Of a stretch of 64,000 nt of DNA, positions 62,094 to 64,000 are shown one piece after another. The notes under the pieces were generated by a model that was not told the DNA's origin, ran no database searches, and saw nothing but the letters and a program-made list of their open reading frames with translations. Origin of the DNA: Cytophagales bacterium (lineage in GTDB: Bacteria > Bacteroidota > Bacteroidia > Cytophagales > Cyclobacteriaceae). Where the stretch lies: positions 60,152-124,151 of the forward strand of contig JAKSDO010000222.1 in the NCBI GenBank assembly GCA_022360055.1. The letters are read 5' to 3'. Position numbers and translations under genes: made by a program. Each line of letters begins with the position of its first letter. Within the stretch, counting starts at the first letter, position 1.

Positions 62094-62606
62094 TTACCAG
62101 TTTCCCGCATAGGAGAGATTGATTCCTCCTGCCATACTTTTAAGGTATTGGTATTGCAATCGGTTTATTTGCCTTATATGCATATGATCGTGGGCCAGCC
62201 AATTGGCGAGAAAATGTTCGGATGATAAGCTGCCCAGATCGGGATGAATGTAGGAATTTGTCCATGCCGGTTTTTTTAAGGATTTTAACCAGGCAACGGA
62301 CCGGGACCTTTCTTCCAGGAATTTTCCAATCATTTTCTCATAATCCTGCTGCATATATTTTCGGGTTTTTGCCCAACCGACGGGATCAATTGAAGGAGGT
62401 AATTTCCCGGGATTTTCCAATGTGGTTCGGACTCGCATTCTGAAATCTTCCCGTTCTTCATCAAGCAAATGACAGGCAATTTCCAACAAACACCACTTTT
62501 CAGGTTCGGGTTTCCACAGGTACTCCTTTTCTCCTTTGCCGGCAAACAGATGAGCGAATACTCCTTTATTGGAATTTAACAGTTCAATGATTCTAAAGTG
62601 GTCCAT
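62094..62606 (-). CDS. DinB-like metal-dependent protein
   Basis: The 170-residue product from the ATG at 62606 is a four-helix DinB/YfiT-type protein. Family features are KPEPEKWCLLEIACHLLDEE, in which the His supplies one metal ligand, and NWLAHDHMHIRQINRLQYQY near residue 145, which supplies the other two (HDHMH). Members are thiol-dependent or metal-dependent hydrolases and transferases of unclear substrate. The frame is open for 80 further codons upstream, but that stretch is lysine-rich, unlike the family, and includes a terminator-like hairpin. The start at 62606 is therefore chosen. Confidence 0.85.
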   Translation of the reverse strand: MDHFRIIELLNSNKGVFAHLFAGKGEKEYLWKPEPEKWCLLEIACHLLDEEREDFRMRVRTTLENPGKLPPSIDPVGWAKTRKYMQQDYEKMIGKFLEERSRSVAWLKSLKKPAWTNSYIHPDLGSLSSEHFLANWLAHDHMHIRQINRLQYQYLKSMAGGINLSYAGNW

Positions 62607-62920
62607 TGGAAGGGAATTGAATTTGAATAAAATTAGGATTTTAATCACATAAAATCTTAACGCCTGTTGGTTTTTTTGGCCATTAAAAATAAAACCCGAA
62701 CGGAGAGTCCGGGATTTATCATAACCCTTAGTATAGGTCCTAGTCATATGGAGGATACACCCTTTATGCAGCGATTTGTAAAAGGTCACCCTCGCCATGG
62801 ATTTTTTTTTTAATTTTTTTAAATGCCGGAAAATGACGTGCGTCAATTTCTCAAAAGCTAATTGAATTATTACTTTTTAATACGTGATAAAATTAGTACA
62901 TTAGAAGTAATCTGGTTGTA
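62607..62920. other. Divergent region between the DinB-like and DUF362 genes
   Basis: About 314 bp that hold the promoters of both genes and, on the minus strand, an attenuator-like terminator (62681-62713). The minus strand is open throughout but does not look like protein. Confidence 0.45.
62681..62713 (-). terminator. Attenuator-like terminator upstream of the DinB-like gene
   Basis: Read on the minus strand, CCCGGAC and GTTCGGG (62713-62707 and 62701-62695) form a 7-bp stem with one G-T pair around TCTCC, followed by TTTTATTTTT. No minus-strand gene ends here: the divergent gene starts at 62921. The hairpin therefore lies in the leader of the DinB-like gene, about 75 bp before its ATG, or ends a short separate RNA. 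Confidence 0.6.
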
Positions 62921-64000
62921 ATGGAACGACGTACATTTCTTAAATACGGTGCGAGTACAATAATCGCAGCGCCATTTGCTTTAAACGCCTTTCCAAGGGT
63001 TTACACGGACAATTATGCATCGGGTGTTGTAAGCGTTTTTGACGAAAATGCGACTAGACTGGAATATGCAAGTGGAAAGGCTTCCAATTATGATGGCATT
63101 CTTGTTGACAAAATTGTTTCTTTCGATATTGTAAATTCACGTGTGGCTAAAATGGTGGATGCCGCCGTCATGAAGCTGACCAATACAACATCGGTTGGTA
63201 AAGCGTGGGAATCCCTCTTTCCGGCAGGGCATCCAAATACAAATACGCGTATAGGGATTAAGCTTAACTTTTCATATGGCGACTGGAGAGGTGATAAGGA
63301 AAACGATTGGTCAAAAACCTATTGTCCGTTCGGACCAAAGTCGGCCGTGACCAATGCAATCGTTTCCGGGCTTTGTCAAATGCTGGACGGCACGTTTCCG
63401 GTTGAAAATATAACATTTATCGAGCGTATGTATTCCGTAGGATTGCGCAAATATTATCCTTTAGTTCAGGGGTACCGTCCTGTTTTAGAGGGTGACGACG
63501 GCTTGTATAAGGATAAAAGGCAGGGCGCTTTCGGAATGCACTGGATTTATGCGGCAAGTTCGTTGGAATTACCTTCCGATGCGCCGAAGTTTATCGCAGC
63601 GCCTGATTTCCCGGAAAAATACCGCGCCCCGCAACGCATTTATTCGGCTGTTTATGAAAATGACTTTTTAATCAATTACGCCATAGCAAAGGATCACAGG
63701 GCGGCAGGAGTTACCGGGGCCATGAAAAATAATTATGGGTGTACGGATAATCCCATGGGAACGCATGGCTCGGCATGGAGAGACCCGGATAGCCCTTATG
63801 CCGGTACCAAACGGTGTATCCCCGTATTTCATAAAAATGTCCATATGCATTCCCCGTATATTATCAATATAATGGACGCTTTAACCGGAGTTTACGAGGG
63901 AGGGCCACTTTCAGGTAAAGTTTTTCATGCAAATAAGATCGCGGTGAGCAAAGATCCGGTTGCCATAGATGCTTATCTGCTAAAAATGATAAATGAAGAG
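62921..64000 (+). CDS. Tat-exported DUF362-domain protein, cut by the window end
   Basis: The frame runs from the ATG at 62921 to the end of the window (360 codons, no stop). It opens MERRTFLKYGASTIIAAPFA, a twin-arginine signal with the motif RRTFLK, cut near ALNAFP. The mature part matches DUF362 proteins: RIGIKLNFSYGDW, SAVTNAIVSGLCQML, YENDFLINYAIAKDHRAAGV with the following TGAMKNNYG, then HMHSPYIINIMDALTGVYEG and SKDPVAIDAYLLKMI. DUF362 proteins are thought to be iron-sulfur or redox-linked, but no function is proven. No cysteine-rich ferredoxin motif is seen in the visible part. Confidence 0.85.
   Translation, partial: MERRTFLKYGASTIIAAPFALNAFPRVYTDNYASGVVSVFDENATRLEYASGKASNYDGILVDKIVSFDIVNSRVAKMVDAAVMKLTNTTSVGKAWESLFPAGHPNTNTRIGIKLNFSYGDWRGDKENDWSKTYCPFGPKSAVTNAIVSGLCQMLDGTFPVENITFIERMYSVGLRKYYPLVQGYRPVLEGDDGLYKDKRQGAFGMHWIYAASSLELPSDAPKFIAAPDFPEKYRAPQRIYSAVYENDFLINYAIAKDHRAAGVTGAMKNNYGCTDNPMGTHGSAWRDPDSPYAGTKRCIPVFHKNVHMHSPYIINIMDALTGVYEGGPLSGKVFHANKIAVSKDPVAIDAYLLKMINEE

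Noticed and set aside
62607..62846. 80-codon N-terminal extension of the DinB-like protein
   Set aside because: Starts at a weak codon, is lysine- and aromatic-rich unlike the family, and runs through a terminator-like hairpin.

Overview
The window looks like chromosomal DNA of a Bacteroidota, most likely of the Cytophagales type. The signs are a SusC/SusD pair with its own FecI/FecR-type sigma/anti-sigma genes, many short-lipobox lipoproteins, DUF5009 and DUF1080 proteins, a eukaryote-like citrate synthase, and promoters of the Bacteroidota pattern (TTTG, 19 bp, TAnnTTTG), two of which match almost perfectly. No rRNA, tRNA, CRISPR array or intact insertion sequence was seen. The genus cannot be named from the sequence alone.

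Layout. 0-5 kb is a decayed zone: the twice-frameshifted tail of an ABC transporter permease, about 1.1 kb without genes, one small unknown ORF, a shortened GH172 (DUF2961) gene followed by a full-length GH172 lipoprotein, and a 200 bp tract nearly devoid of G. 5-11 kb carries accA, a metallo-beta-lactamase-fold hydrolase overlapping a patatin, an S9 oligopeptidase and a Tat-exported NIPSNAP protein. 11.7-17.7 kb is housekeeping: tyrS, a class III aminotransferase, the E2 of a 2-oxoacid dehydrogenase with two lipoyl domains, hslV, a 35-residue membrane peptide, and a TetR regulator divergent from a GT39 transferase with two matching dyads in the promoter region. 19.5-26.5 kb is on the minus strand: a GT9 transferase, two tandem gamma-glutamyltransferases, a LamB-like porin and a small beta-barrel protein.

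27-37.3 kb is on the plus strand: pyruvate kinase, a DUF5009 membrane acyltransferase, a DoxX/Tat-like/TIM-barrel fusion, a GT2 transferase, citrate synthase, a cytochrome c-sugar dehydrogenase fusion and a second DUF5009 gene. 37.6-42.2 kb holds two large secreted proteins of unknown function on the minus strand. 42.5-54.2 kb is a self-regulated nutrient-uptake locus: ECF sigma factor, FecR, SusC with an STN signalling domain, SusD, a strong terminator, then a VCBS/ASPIC-UnbV lipoprotein and a helical lipoprotein. 54.6-64 kb is mixed: ferredoxin-NADP reductase, YHS protein, sulfatase, an F420-reductase-like protein, an epimerase with a DUF2867-like tail, a DUF1080 protein, two small proteins, a DinB-like protein and the start of a Tat-exported DUF362 protein.

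The most original signal is a family of about 95 bp elements present three times (4838-4933 minus, 10198-10296 plus, 22725-22819 minus). Each can encode a similar peptide of about 30 residues or fold into a hairpin with one compensatory base-pair change. In two copies the element ends exactly on the start codon of an exported-protein gene; in the third no gene follows. It could be a mobile or duplicated 5' leader, a translation-coupled small ORF, or both. Other items worth attention are the DoxX/TIM-barrel fusion, the unknown secreted pair, a long imperfect inverted repeat at 37.3 kb, a hairpin between fecR and susC, and an attenuator-like terminator ahead of the DinB-like gene.
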